Of a stretch of DNA of 64,000 bases, positions 25,201 through 32,759 are shown in pieces. Under the pieces are notes generated by a model. That model was not told the DNA's origin and did not search any database. It saw only the letters and a list, made by a program, of their open reading frames with translations. The translations under genes were made by a program, and so were the position numbers. Every line of letters begins with the position of its first letter. Position 1 is the first letter of the stretch. This stretch comes from Paenibacillus sp. PK3_47 (lineage in GTDB: Bacteria > Bacillota > Bacilli > Paenibacillales > Paenibacillaceae): positions 310,001-374,000 of the forward strand of contig NZ_CP026029.1 of assembly GCF_023520895.1 (NCBI RefSeq). The letters run 5' to 3'.

Positions 25201-25923
25201 CAGAATTCCCGCAGACTGGATGCCCCACTCGCGGAAAGCGCTTTCGACTTGCCGGCGGTAAGCTTCAATTGTAATTTCCCGTTCACGGTGCTTGTCGATC
25301 TGGTTGATAATCAGGTACAACGGTTTGCCCCAATCGCTCAAGGCTTTGGCAAAAGCCAGATTATTCTCCGACTGCACATGATTGTAGTCCATAACATAGA
25401 ACACAACATCGGCAAGATGCAAAGCCGAACGGGTGGCCGCCTGATGGCCGTCATCAGTGGAATCAACTCCCGGTGTATCCATCAGGACGCCGTGTTCACC
25501 AAGCAGCGGCACTTCTGCCCATACCTCAATGGCCGAATATTCACCGCCGCTGCGGCAGTATTCCTGCAGTTTATCACTCGTTGTCTCCAGAGGAGACACT
25601 GCAGCATCCTGCTCCTCAGTCTTTGGATACAGCAGCACACGCGGTGCACCGCTGCGGATCGAGACCACATTGGCACTTGTCGGAACCGGTCCGGAAGGCA
25701 GCACACCGCTGCCGCACAGCTTGTTGATCATACTGGACTTGCCTGCCGAGAAATGGCCGCAAAAAGCGATCGTGAGCTCATCCCCCTGCTCCTTCGCCTG
25801 CAGATCCGCCAGTATTTTACCGTTTTCCCGCTCACCCCACTGCTCGACCAGCGTCTTCAGTGAAGAGAGTTCTGTCATTTGCACCTGTGCCTGCTTGACT
25901 CCTGCATGATTTGTTCCCACCAA
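22243..25923 (-). CDS. dynA: Dynamin-family double GTPase
   Basis: Large membrane-remodelling GTPase of 1226 residues with two dynamin units in one chain, as in Bacillus subtilis DynA (YpbR). The first P-loop is GHFSAGKS (56-63), with MDTPGVDSTDDGHQAATR as its DxxG region and INQIDKHRE as G4. The second P-loop is GAFSAGKSS (about 637), with DTPGADSLHARHTGVTF and INASDLASGEEE. Each GTPase is followed by long helical stalk regions. The family fuses membranes in trans and helps cells survive membrane damage and phage attack. The stretch between the units (about 24.1-24.5 kb) is extremely G+C-rich, Ala/Pro/Arg-rich and low-complexity. Start GTG at 25923 behind GGAGGTGGAG. Confidence 0.9.
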   Translation of the reverse strand: MVGTNHAGVKQAQVQMTELSSLKTLVEQWGERENGKILADLQAKEQGDELTIAFCGHFSAGKSSMINKLCGSGVLPSGPVPTSANVVSIRSGAPRVLLYPKTEEQDAAVSPLETTSDKLQEYCRSGGEYSAIEVWAEVPLLGEHGVLMDTPGVDSTDDGHQAATRSALHLADVVFYVMDYNHVQSENNLAFAKALSDWGKPLYLIINQIDKHREREITIEAYRRQVESAFREWGIQSAGILFTSLKVRDHHLNQWEDLLSLISGLLAQREELLHYSLSRSVHHVAEASAAAYRDLQQEEREVLLEEAGGGNAEAVNRELAECAEEGQRLEGLAEQSQLQLRSLLDSLLENSNLMPADVRDAAGAYIESTAPGFRRGLLFTAAKREKEQAQRLAAWHTLQTREVSAQLEWHILQLVRDWAEGLGLWADAAETDLKQRFPAVSRETLASAVKPGTGSGGEALLNFCRSLAAEIKAQFRRAALAAGDELLAKLPPLLAEQRAALSRREAALGQQARAFAALAALDRAADARAAELAALLPPRRTLTPGTLPEVRITPQAGAPGAAPREAQPQQLRAAGSSAAPAWAAGIQPAGGRRRLGKAAAALGAAAELLRGEPAMASAARSLAARAESLAAGRFTLALFGAFSAGKSSFANALLGEEVLPVSPHPATAAVNRILSPEGEFRHGSAVVTMKTQEDFWEDILHSFSVLQLPAPSLQQWTAAAQGLKVSGLHPSQLPHAGFLRAAAAGWKEAESLLGTVRTVGLEEYRGLVAEETKACFIQGIDLYYDCPLTAGGIVLVDTPGADSLHARHTGVTFNYMKNADAICFVTYYNHAFSKADRGLLAQLGRIKDSFALDKMFFIINASDLASGEEELEEVKSHVAQNLRASGLTAPRIYALSSLLALEGKTEGDKAAYEASRFHSFEEVLVRFAGEELPRLSLNAARESISSARLRAAEWRELASMEAGRREAGMRELQELRREAETRLAALAAEDRPRRDLRREGEELLYHVRQRIGFALGRFFQESFHPSLLREDSGNLKDIFTACGRELERSLQRELEQELWATTLRLEAAGRRLVRIAAASAAAELSIPEQELQILEDGAARWPSPARLEGHLQPLDWSALWSRFKSAKHFFEGTGRSELRSAAEPLLKEALAGAASSQENLLIDFYISVLEQELDKAANGLRETLAEREEAMAELLRGGDSEAHWSGIERELQLLEGSFDDIVDKNL

Positions 25924-26262
25924 AACTCCACCTCCGCCGCTTCCCTCAAAATAGCAACTATACTAACCTATGTACTCTTCCCAGCACACATCTTCTGTTT
26001 TTTATAAACCTGAATCCGCTCTGCCAATCTGTTGATCCGAAATTTCTCCACCTGATGATTTTAAAGTTTGTTAGCGTTTTCGTTATCTAATATTTTAAAT
26101 TAAATGCAAATAACTTAAATTCATTTTATCACCACACTGCTGCAAAGCAAATAAGCATAATTTACAAAATCCGCTATAATCCTTTACGATATGACGCACA
26201 GCGTTAATAAAGCCGGTATTATGCTGTCCTTAGATTTTAACTTTTCAACTTTGTAAAAACAC
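25924..26262. other. AT-rich intergenic region upstream of dynA
   Basis: About 340 bp without a convincing gene. On the minus strand TTGCTT (26150-26145), a 16-bp spacer and TAAAAT (26128-26123) form a possible promoter for dynA with a leader of about 190 nt. Nothing else is clear. Confidence 0.35.
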
Positions 26263-26292
26263 AAAAAAAACCGGCCTGAAGGCCGGCTTTTT
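26263..26292 (-). terminator. Terminator of the nth operon
   Basis: AAGCCGGCC-TTCA-GGCCGGTT hairpin followed by eight T on the minus strand. It is T-rich on both sides and could act in both directions. Confidence 0.88.
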
Positions 26293-26330
26293 GTATAATC
26301 ACAACTATGCTGTAATTTCAGCACAAGCTA

Positions 26331-26597
26331 TTAGGCCGTTTCCAGTACCGGCAGCAAAATTTCAAATACTTTGCCATGCTGAAGAATGGTCAGGCCGCGG
26401 GATTTGTCTCTCATTACGACAACCTCAGGCTTCTGGGACATACGTTCCAAGTAATGCTCAGGCACATCGCCGGAATGGCTGATGGTGATGCCTTCTACTT
26501 CCTGCTCTTCGTTCTCTTCCAGCGGACTGTCTACTACACGGTCAAAAATATCGGAAAAAGCTTCAAAATTATCGGTATACACTGAAATGCATTTCAT
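26331..26597 (-). CDS. Small conserved-looking protein downstream of nth
   Basis: Acidic cytoplasmic protein of 88 residues beginning MKCISVYTDNFEAFSDIFDRV and containing the acidic stretch LEENEEQEVEGITI; it ends TILQHGKVFEILLPVLETA. I do not recognise a family with a proven function. The ATG lies 3 nt after the nth stop codon and is preceded by GAGGATGGG, and a strong terminator follows the stop, so it is almost certainly a real second gene of the nth operon. There are no membrane segments, cysteines in pairs or nucleotide-binding motifs. Confidence 0.75.
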   Translation of the reverse strand: MKCISVYTDNFEAFSDIFDRVVDSPLEENEEQEVEGITISHSGDVPEHYLERMSQKPEVVVMRDKSRGLTILQHGKVFEILLPVLETA

Positions 26598-26599
26598 CT

Positions 26600-27310
26600 C
26601 TATCCCATCCTCTTCTTCATCTCTAACTGTTTGCTTGCTTTCGCGCCATTCTTATCTTTCCTGATTACAGAAGTTTTCATACGCTTTTTGCCTTCCCGGC
26701 ATACATCCAGCAGCGGGCAGACCTGGCACATCGGATTTTGTGCTTTACAGTGGTACCTGCCGAAAAAAATCAGTCTGTGATGTGTAAGTGTCCATTCATC
26801 ACGGGGAACTGCCTTCATCAGCTTTTTCTCCACTTCCAGCACCGAATCCTTCCAGCCTGCAAGTGCAAGCCGTTTGGCTACCCGTTCCACATGGGTATCG
26901 ACAGCAATGGCCGGGACGCCAAATGCGTTGGATACCACAACGTTAGCGGTCTTGCGGCCGACTCCAGGCAGCGTAACCAGCTGATCATGAGCTTCAGGCA
27001 CTTCTCCGCCGTATTGTTCAATCAGGATGGAACACAGGCTCTGAATGTGTTTGGCCTTGTTGCGGTACAAGCCGATGCGCCGGATATCCTTCTCCAATTC
27101 CTCCAGGGGTACAGAAATATAGTCCAGAGGGGCTTTGTACTTTTGGAACAGGTCCTCGGTCACCTTGTTTACTGTTGCGTCCGTACATTGGGCTGACAGC
27201 AAAACGGCAATCGTCAATTCGAAAGCGTTCTTGTGGTTCAGTTCACAATGCGCATCAGGAAACATGTCTCCTATGGTATCCAGAATGTGGCGGACCTCTG
27301 CAACTTTCAT
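26600..27310 (-). CDS. nth: Endonuclease III
   Basis: Base-excision-repair DNA glycosylase/AP lyase for oxidised pyrimidines, 236 residues. The helix-hairpin-helix LPGVGRKTANVVVSNAFG carries the catalytic lysine. The catalytic aspartate is in AVDTHVERVAKRL. A [4Fe-4S] site is given by Cys at about 188, 195, 198 and 204 (C-x6-C-x2-C-x5-C). The C-terminal tail is rich in Lys. In Bacillus subtilis nth follows dnaD; here dnaD is about 19 kb away in the window and nth is paired with a small unknown gene. Confidence 0.95.
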   Translation of the reverse strand: MKVAEVRHILDTIGDMFPDAHCELNHKNAFELTIAVLLSAQCTDATVNKVTEDLFQKYKAPLDYISVPLEELEKDIRRIGLYRNKAKHIQSLCSILIEQYGGEVPEAHDQLVTLPGVGRKTANVVVSNAFGVPAIAVDTHVERVAKRLALAGWKDSVLEVEKKLMKAVPRDEWTLTHHRLIFFGRYHCKAQNPMCQVCPLLDVCREGKKRMKTSVIRKDKNGAKASKQLEMKKRMG

Positions 27311-27423
27311 AGCGTCCCCTCCACGGAGTCTTCACACTCAGCAGTCCAAATGAGTGCTTTCTCTTTTAGTCTAAAGAAATATAAGCGGTGCTTTGTACAC
27401 TGCAAGCCTCAATCTTACATTTC

Positions 27424-27465
27424 AAAAAAAACGTCCTGACGCAGGCAAAGCCCCTGCGTCAAGAC
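27424..27465 (-). terminator. Terminator of the SLH-protein gene
   Basis: Stem GTC-TT-GACGCAGG paired with CCTGCGTC-AG-GAC, followed by TTTTTTT on the minus strand, 30 nt after the stop codon. Confidence 0.9.
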
Positions 27466-27495
27466 GGTGTTTCACACGGAAATCCACCACAGCCA

Positions 27496-30252
27496 CTATT
27501 GTTTCACAATTTCAACTACAACGTCGTTATTGAAATACACTATAATATTATCATTTTCTTTGAGAGATTGCACGGATAATGTAGTGTCACCTTGATGAAT
27601 ATATACATTTGGGGCGATGGTGAACTGATAGTTGTTATCGCCCAGCGTAGCCCGTTTGGTAATCAGCTTGTTCGACGCGCTGTCATAACGTGAGACTGTC
27701 CGGCTTTGCTGCGGCAGCACACGGATAAGCACAGCACCGTCTGCATCTTTGCGGACTTCAACTCTGTCTGCTGTTGTGATGCTGCCAAGAGCCGTTGTTG
27801 TTGTACTGTCGCGTACCACTCTGACTCCTGTGGCGGCACTAAAGGTCTGGCTCACCCCTGTATAATCCTTGACTGTAAAAGTTCCTGCAGCCGCATCAAG
27901 TGCCGATACTTGTCCGGAGTATACTTTTACCGCCTGAATGGAGGTCGGATTGTTACCGGCAAAATTCACGTTGATGAAATCGCCTGCCTTCAATTCACTG
28001 ATCGAGATTTTTTGACCGGCTTCATTGGTCATCGGGACAGCCAGCGTATAGAATTCAGTGGAGCCGCCAGCCCATTTAACTCCCAGCTTATTGGTAGTAC
28101 TGTTAACTGTCGCTACCTGCAGCTGGACAGAGGAGTTAACCTGAAGTACTGAGATCGTACTTTGGTTAGCCGTAAGCACAGCCAGTACCGGCGTATCCAG
28201 CGGTACATCCGAAATGGTTGCCGTCGGTTTGCCGAAGAGGTCCACAGTGTTCGGATACGGCATTGTCAGCGACTGGCCGTTGCTCAGCTTCAGCCCGATG
28301 GTTCTGGTCGCCGGATTTATGGAAGCTAATGTTCCGGTGTATTTTGTAGTAATATCTACCGATAATGCCCGGTCATCTATAGAGCTCACGTCAATTCTGC
28401 GGTTCTCGACCAGTCTGGCAGCCATACTTGACAGAGCGGCTGCCGGAGCACCGTCATAGGACAGCTTGGTCGATTCATTAATCTTCACTACATGTGCTTT
28501 TTGGCTGGCATCCGTAAATGTGAGCAGCTGGGTTTTGTCGTTGTAATCAACTACCGTTGCCCCTGAATATTGCTCAATTTGGCGCTTAAGCACCTCAATC
28601 TTGATCACCTGCTCGCTGCTGTTCAGGGTCAGCCGCACCTGATCACCGCCTGTTTTGTCAGCGATCAGATCTGCCGCAACTGAATTCGCGGCGTTAGGAA
28701 TGACAATCGCCGGTGTTGCGGCCAGAAGCTTCACCTCACGCGATCCGTCCGCCTTCTGATACACAATAGTGGAGCCTGTCAGTTCATAAATATAACCTTC
28801 CACTGTGCGTTCCACACCAGAGGTCACTTCCACCGAGCGGATCATGTTATTCTGGATCGTATATTTCACCGCAGAGCCGGCCTTCAGATCAGAAGGAAGC
28901 AGAACATTACTCTGGCTGCTGAAGAGAGCTGTTCCATCCTCCCATTTGAAGGTTTCCGGACTGCCTGAAGCATTGATAAATGTAATGCTCTTGGCGGCAA
29001 GATCCACGCTTTGAATAGTCCCGGCAGCCGATTTGTTGACGAAACCGGAGGTCACCTGGACCTTAACCACCTTGTGCGAACCGCTGTATGTTTCGCGCAG
29101 CAGTGTGACCTTGCTGTTAGGAGTGATCGAAGCCCCATCAACCACAGCTCCGTTTACATCCATAAAAACAGTGTTTGAGTCATAGCCCAGCTGGTCATAG
29201 CCTGTAGCGGAATCCAGCCAGATCACGCCCGGGGTAATTTTGGCAATTGTACCTTCAGAGCTTGCTACCTGCGGCGTTGGATCTGTTACCTCTACATAAG
29301 CTGCGTTGTATGTAGCACCGATTACTGTAACATTCGTGTAAGGCTGAATATCACTCTGACTGATTCTTGTCTCGGACGTGCTGGTAAAGTAAGCTGTACC
29401 CGAAGTCAGATTGAAATCAGAGGACACGCCATTGTTATAGATCGTCATCTTGCCATCTTTGAGTGCACTGATAGTGCCCTTATAAGTATTGTCGTAATCA
29501 AGCGTGTTATGCGCCTCAGCGCGGCTGAAGAACGTTGCCAGCTGTGCGCGGGTAACCGCACCCTGAGGATCAAAACGGTTCCCGTCCAGACCGTTAGCCA
29601 GCCCCAGATTTACAGCAGCGTTAATGTAGCCGCGTTTGTTCGCCGAAACCTTGGCATCATCAGCAAAACCCGTCGGCTGACCTGAGAGGGCAGCAGCATC
29701 TCCGCTCTTATTGAGTGAACGGATTAACAGCTCGGCAATCCACTCCCTTGAAGCTTTGCGTTCCCCCCAGGAAGTTTCCAGATTACCCGCGTCCATCTCT
29801 ACCGTCTTGTCCAGCAGCCCCTGCTGGAAGGCCAGCACAACATAAGGCTTATAATAATTCGTTACTTTGAAATTGGTCGGCAGCACTACATCCGTACTAA
29901 GGTCAGCATTGCCCTGGAGCTTCATGAAGCGGAGTGCCATCAGGACAGCTTCCTGCTGGGTAACAGAGTCACCCGGACGGAACAATCCGTTATTGCCGAC
30001 TACAATGCCCTGGGAAGCCAGCTTGTAGATATGTTTTTCCGCCCACAATCCAGTTTTCACATCACTGAAAACTCCGCCTGCCGTTGCAGCAGCCTGAGTT
30101 GTTCCAGCTGCCGCAGCCAGCTTGGAAGCTGCAGGCGGAGCAGCAAAAGCTGATCCTGCTCCGCCAAACATCATGGCACCGGCGAGAACAGCCGTTGCCG
30201 CTTTAGTTGAATAAGCTCTCATTGTTGGTTTTGACTTTTTTTGACCGGACAA
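27496..30252 (-). CDS. S-layer-homology domain surface protein
   Basis: Exported wall-associated protein of about 918 residues. I start it at TTG 30252, where GGAGAGGGG lies 8-9 nt upstream; an ATG at 30279 is in frame but has no site. A signal peptide (KAATAVLAGAMMFGGAGSAFA) is followed by three SLH domains at about residues 60-245: FSDVKTGLWAEKHIYKLASQGIVVGNNGLFRPGDSVTQQEA, the YYKPYVVLAFQQGLL region, and FADDAKVSANKRGYINAAVNLGLANGLDGNRFDPQGAVTRAQLATFF. These bind pyruvylated wall polymers. The remaining 650 residues are beta-rich repeats (for example TVEGYIYELTGSTIVYQKADGS) with no catalytic motif. It is a single-gene unit. Confidence 0.9.
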   Translation of the reverse strand: MSGQKKSKPTMRAYSTKAATAVLAGAMMFGGAGSAFAAPPAASKLAAAAGTTQAAATAGGVFSDVKTGLWAEKHIYKLASQGIVVGNNGLFRPGDSVTQQEAVLMALRFMKLQGNADLSTDVVLPTNFKVTNYYKPYVVLAFQQGLLDKTVEMDAGNLETSWGERKASREWIAELLIRSLNKSGDAAALSGQPTGFADDAKVSANKRGYINAAVNLGLANGLDGNRFDPQGAVTRAQLATFFSRAEAHNTLDYDNTYKGTISALKDGKMTIYNNGVSSDFNLTSGTAYFTSTSETRISQSDIQPYTNVTVIGATYNAAYVEVTDPTPQVASSEGTIAKITPGVIWLDSATGYDQLGYDSNTVFMDVNGAVVDGASITPNSKVTLLRETYSGSHKVVKVQVTSGFVNKSAAGTIQSVDLAAKSITFINASGSPETFKWEDGTALFSSQSNVLLPSDLKAGSAVKYTIQNNMIRSVEVTSGVERTVEGYIYELTGSTIVYQKADGSREVKLLAATPAIVIPNAANSVAADLIADKTGGDQVRLTLNSSEQVIKIEVLKRQIEQYSGATVVDYNDKTQLLTFTDASQKAHVVKINESTKLSYDGAPAAALSSMAARLVENRRIDVSSIDDRALSVDITTKYTGTLASINPATRTIGLKLSNGQSLTMPYPNTVDLFGKPTATISDVPLDTPVLAVLTANQSTISVLQVNSSVQLQVATVNSTTNKLGVKWAGGSTEFYTLAVPMTNEAGQKISISELKAGDFINVNFAGNNPTSIQAVKVYSGQVSALDAAAGTFTVKDYTGVSQTFSAATGVRVVRDSTTTTALGSITTADRVEVRKDADGAVLIRVLPQQSRTVSRYDSASNKLITKRATLGDNNYQFTIAPNVYIHQGDTTLSVQSLKENDNIIVYFNNDVVVEIVKQ

Positions 30253-30333
30253 ATGGTTATTCCCCTCTCCATGCTCCAATTAATTGGTATGATAACAAAT
30301 TACGCGGATGAAACTTTCCCCTTGCTGTTAAGC

Positions 30334-31044
30334 TTATAATCCGCTGTTCTCCCGGGTCATCGGATGCTCAAGATCCACGTGCCCCATCAGGCTTTCCACT
30401 TGCTCTCCGTCCAGCAGAATATCTATTGACTTCACCTCTTCAAACTGGAAAAAGGTTTGGGCAATGGCACTGATCGCCATAGCTTCACCGCCGGCACCGA
30501 GCTGGGCTTCAATAGGCTTATGGATATCTATCAGCACCTGTCCGTCTGTAAACTTCAGGGATTTCAGCTCCATGTCGCCCCAGAGAGGAACAAGATCCTC
30601 ACTTCCGCTGTTCTGCAGGGATTTGAAGACTTCATTGTACTTCTCAGTATCGTTGGAAAATTCAATAGTAGCATTGCCGGGAACCAGGTCCATCTGCTGC
30701 GGATCTGTATAATACGCAGTGATGCTCCGGCTTTGCTTCTCCGGTGCAGCCGGTTTGTCCGTTGCTGCGGGAGGAGCTTCAGTTGCCGCAGGAGCTTGTG
30801 TTGCGGCAGGTGCATTGCTGCCGCTGTTATTGCTGCTGTTATTGCTGTTCCCGGTGCTCTCGCTGTTGTTGGTGCTATTATCAGTGTTGCTATTAGTGTT
30901 GTTGCCTCCGGCCCCGCTAACGACTGCGTTAGCGTCTGTTCCGGTGGCTGCTTCAGCCGGTGCTGCCGTCGGCTTGTCGCCGCAACCGGATATCACCAGC
31001 AGAAGAAGCGCAGAAACACCTGCATATGTCAGTTTTTTATTCAT
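30334..31044 (-). CDS. GerMN-domain lipoprotein
   Basis: Lipoprotein of 236 residues. The signal ends in a lipobox, LLLVISGCG, with the Cys lipidated after cleavage. A long linker rich in Asn, Ser, Thr and then Ala/Pro (about 30-105) tethers a C-terminal GerMN domain (SITAYYTDPQQMDLVPGNATIEF ... LKSLKFTDGQVLIDIH ... AISAIAQTFFQFEEVKSIDILLDGEQVESL). GerMN domains occur in sporulation/germination proteins such as GerM and in wall-linked lipoproteins. GAGGGGG is 8 nt before the ATG at 31044. It is followed by the SLH gene and preceded by two amidases, which fits a role at the envelope. Confidence 0.88.
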   Translation of the reverse strand: MNKKLTYAGVSALLLLVISGCGDKPTAAPAEAATGTDANAVVSGAGGNNTNSNTDNSTNNSESTGNSNNSSNNSGSNAPAATQAPAATEAPPAATDKPAAPEKQSRSITAYYTDPQQMDLVPGNATIEFSNDTEKYNEVFKSLQNSGSEDLVPLWGDMELKSLKFTDGQVLIDIHKPIEAQLGAGGEAMAISAIAQTFFQFEEVKSIDILLDGEQVESLMGHVDLEHPMTRENSGL

Positions 31045-31071
31045 GAACATTACCCCCTCTAGATGAATACG

Positions 31072-31144
31072 GGCAGACAAGGCTGCAAAGCCTGACTGGT
31101 CTTGAGTACTGACCGCCTAACCGGCTTTGCGGCTCTTATCTGCC
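31072..31144. terminator. Long imperfect hairpin between amidase and GerMN gene
   Basis: Positions 31072-31092 pair with 31123-31144 over about 21 bp with a few mismatches (core GCAAAGCC/GGCTTTGC). It has no T-tract, so it could be an mRNA-stabilising or partial-termination structure rather than a full terminator. Confidence 0.45.
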
Positions 31145-31156
31145 GCTTGGCTGCTT

Positions 31157-32596
31157 TTATAAACCGAGGTATTCTTTGATTCCTTTTACAATTGATTCTG
31201 CCACTTTGTTCTGCAGAGATTCCGTGAACAATTGCGACTCATCCTTTTTGTTGCTGAGATAACCTGCCTCCAGCAGTACTGCAGGCATTGTAGTTTCACG
31301 GATAACATGGAAGTTGCCGTATCTTACCCCGCGGTCACTAAGTCCGGTAGCCTGTACAAGGTATTTGTGCATCACGTTCGCAAATGCCTTGCTGTCTGCA
31401 CGCTGATAGTAGGTCTCTGTGCCGCTTGCTGCGGATGATCCGCTGCTGTTGGCGTGAACCGAAATAAATAAATCCGCCTTGAGATTATTAGCCATTGCTG
31501 CGCGGTCCTTCAGTTCAAGAAAAGTATCATCGCTGCGGGTCAGCACGACGTCGATATTGTTCTCCTTCTTCAGCAGCTCTGCAGCTTTAAGTACAATGGC
31601 CAGATTGAAATTTTTCTCATATTTCCCTGTAACACCTACCGCCCCGGAGTCCTTGGCTCCATGACCGGCATCCAGAACTACCAGCTTCCGGCCGTTGTTG
31701 CCGGGCAATGTAGCCGTATCCTCGGTGCTCTGGGCATTCAGGTCAATCACAACCAGCTTTGAGCTGTCTCCGGTTACCTCTACACTGTAATTTTTGGCAT
31801 GATTCAAGTCAATTACAAATCTTACGGTATAAGGGCTTGTACTGTACAGCGAGTACCGTATGCCTGAGACATCCGGATAATCCGTCACGGCAAGACTGCC
31901 GTTCAGATTAGGATCCAGCACCTGCCCTGTCCCGAACAAGTCGGAAAATGTAGCATTCGGCAGATCAATGACAATCCGGTCAGGTCCGGTTATCTTCGAC
32001 ACCTTCGGCACAGAACTTCCGTCCATCGCAATCGTCAGACGGTTTTCGTTAAAGCTCAGGCCATTTACCATCGCCAAACCGTTTGTTGTCTCACTGGGAG
32101 GAACTACAACGCTTGTCCCGCCGTCACCGGCGTTTCCATCATTTCCCGTGTTATTTCCTGCAGCTTCCGGGGTAATAAGGTTTACAATCTTCTGGACGTT
32201 GTCCCAAGTAACTGTTAAACCAAACTGCTCACCGATGAACCTTATCGGCACCAGTGTCGTACCTCCGCGCAGCAGGGGAGCTGTCTGAAGTATGACGGTC
32301 TTGTCATCGACAGACGCCGCCGTCTGGTCCACAATCAGCTTGATCGTCTTGCCTTGCTGTTCAATCGTAACCGTCTTGCTCTTCTGATTCCAGTCCACCT
32401 TGTAACCAAGGTTCTCGGCGATCATTCTCAGGGGCACCATAACAGAGTTATTGACGTTCTCCACCGGAACGTCCTGTCCCGCAGTCAGCTCCCTGCCGTC
32501 AAGAAAAATCTTGTTGGTTCCGGCAGCAGCTTGTCCATGTTCTGGTATAACCAGCACGAATAACAGCAGCAACAGTGTAAAAGCAAATTTCTTCAT
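31157..32596 (-). CDS. N-acetylmuramoyl-L-alanine amidase with Cu-amine-oxidase-like and AMIN domains
   Basis: Secreted peptidoglycan amidase of 479 residues. A signal peptide (1-23) is followed by a copper-amine-oxidase N1-like wall domain (about 28-140: IFLDGRELTAG ... VPLRMIAENLGYKVDWNQKSKTV ... LVPIRFIGEQFGLTVTWD), a Gly/Asn-rich linker, an AMIN domain (about 175-290) and an Amidase_3 catalytic domain (305-477). Zinc ligands are visible in VLDAGHGAKDSGAVG, the Glu of KYEKNFNLA and SVHANSS; the catalytic Glu is in PAVLLEAGYLSN. It cleaves the amide bond between muramic acid and the stem peptide. The next gene upstream is a paralogue with the same layout. Confidence 0.92.
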   Translation of the reverse strand: MKKFAFTLLLLLFVLVIPEHGQAAAGTNKIFLDGRELTAGQDVPVENVNNSVMVPLRMIAENLGYKVDWNQKSKTVTIEQQGKTIKLIVDQTAASVDDKTVILQTAPLLRGGTTLVPIRFIGEQFGLTVTWDNVQKIVNLITPEAAGNNTGNDGNAGDGGTSVVVPPSETTNGLAMVNGLSFNENRLTIAMDGSSVPKVSKITGPDRIVIDLPNATFSDLFGTGQVLDPNLNGSLAVTDYPDVSGIRYSLYSTSPYTVRFVIDLNHAKNYSVEVTGDSSKLVVIDLNAQSTEDTATLPGNNGRKLVVLDAGHGAKDSGAVGVTGKYEKNFNLAIVLKAAELLKKENNIDVVLTRSDDTFLELKDRAAMANNLKADLFISVHANSSGSSAASGTETYYQRADSKAFANVMHKYLVQATGLSDRGVRYGNFHVIRETTMPAVLLEAGYLSNKKDESQLFTESLQNKVAESIVKGIKEYLGL

Positions 32597-32759
32597 TCTT
32601 CACCTCTAAGAATCTAGTATTCCGCCAAGGGACGGCGTTCTTGATGACCCGGCGACTGACAACCTTCGACATTAATTAGACGCCGTAATTACTTAAAAGT
32701 TGCGATGAATTTACCATAGTTAGACAACTCCGTTATCCTCCAGGTTCCTTCCCAATACT

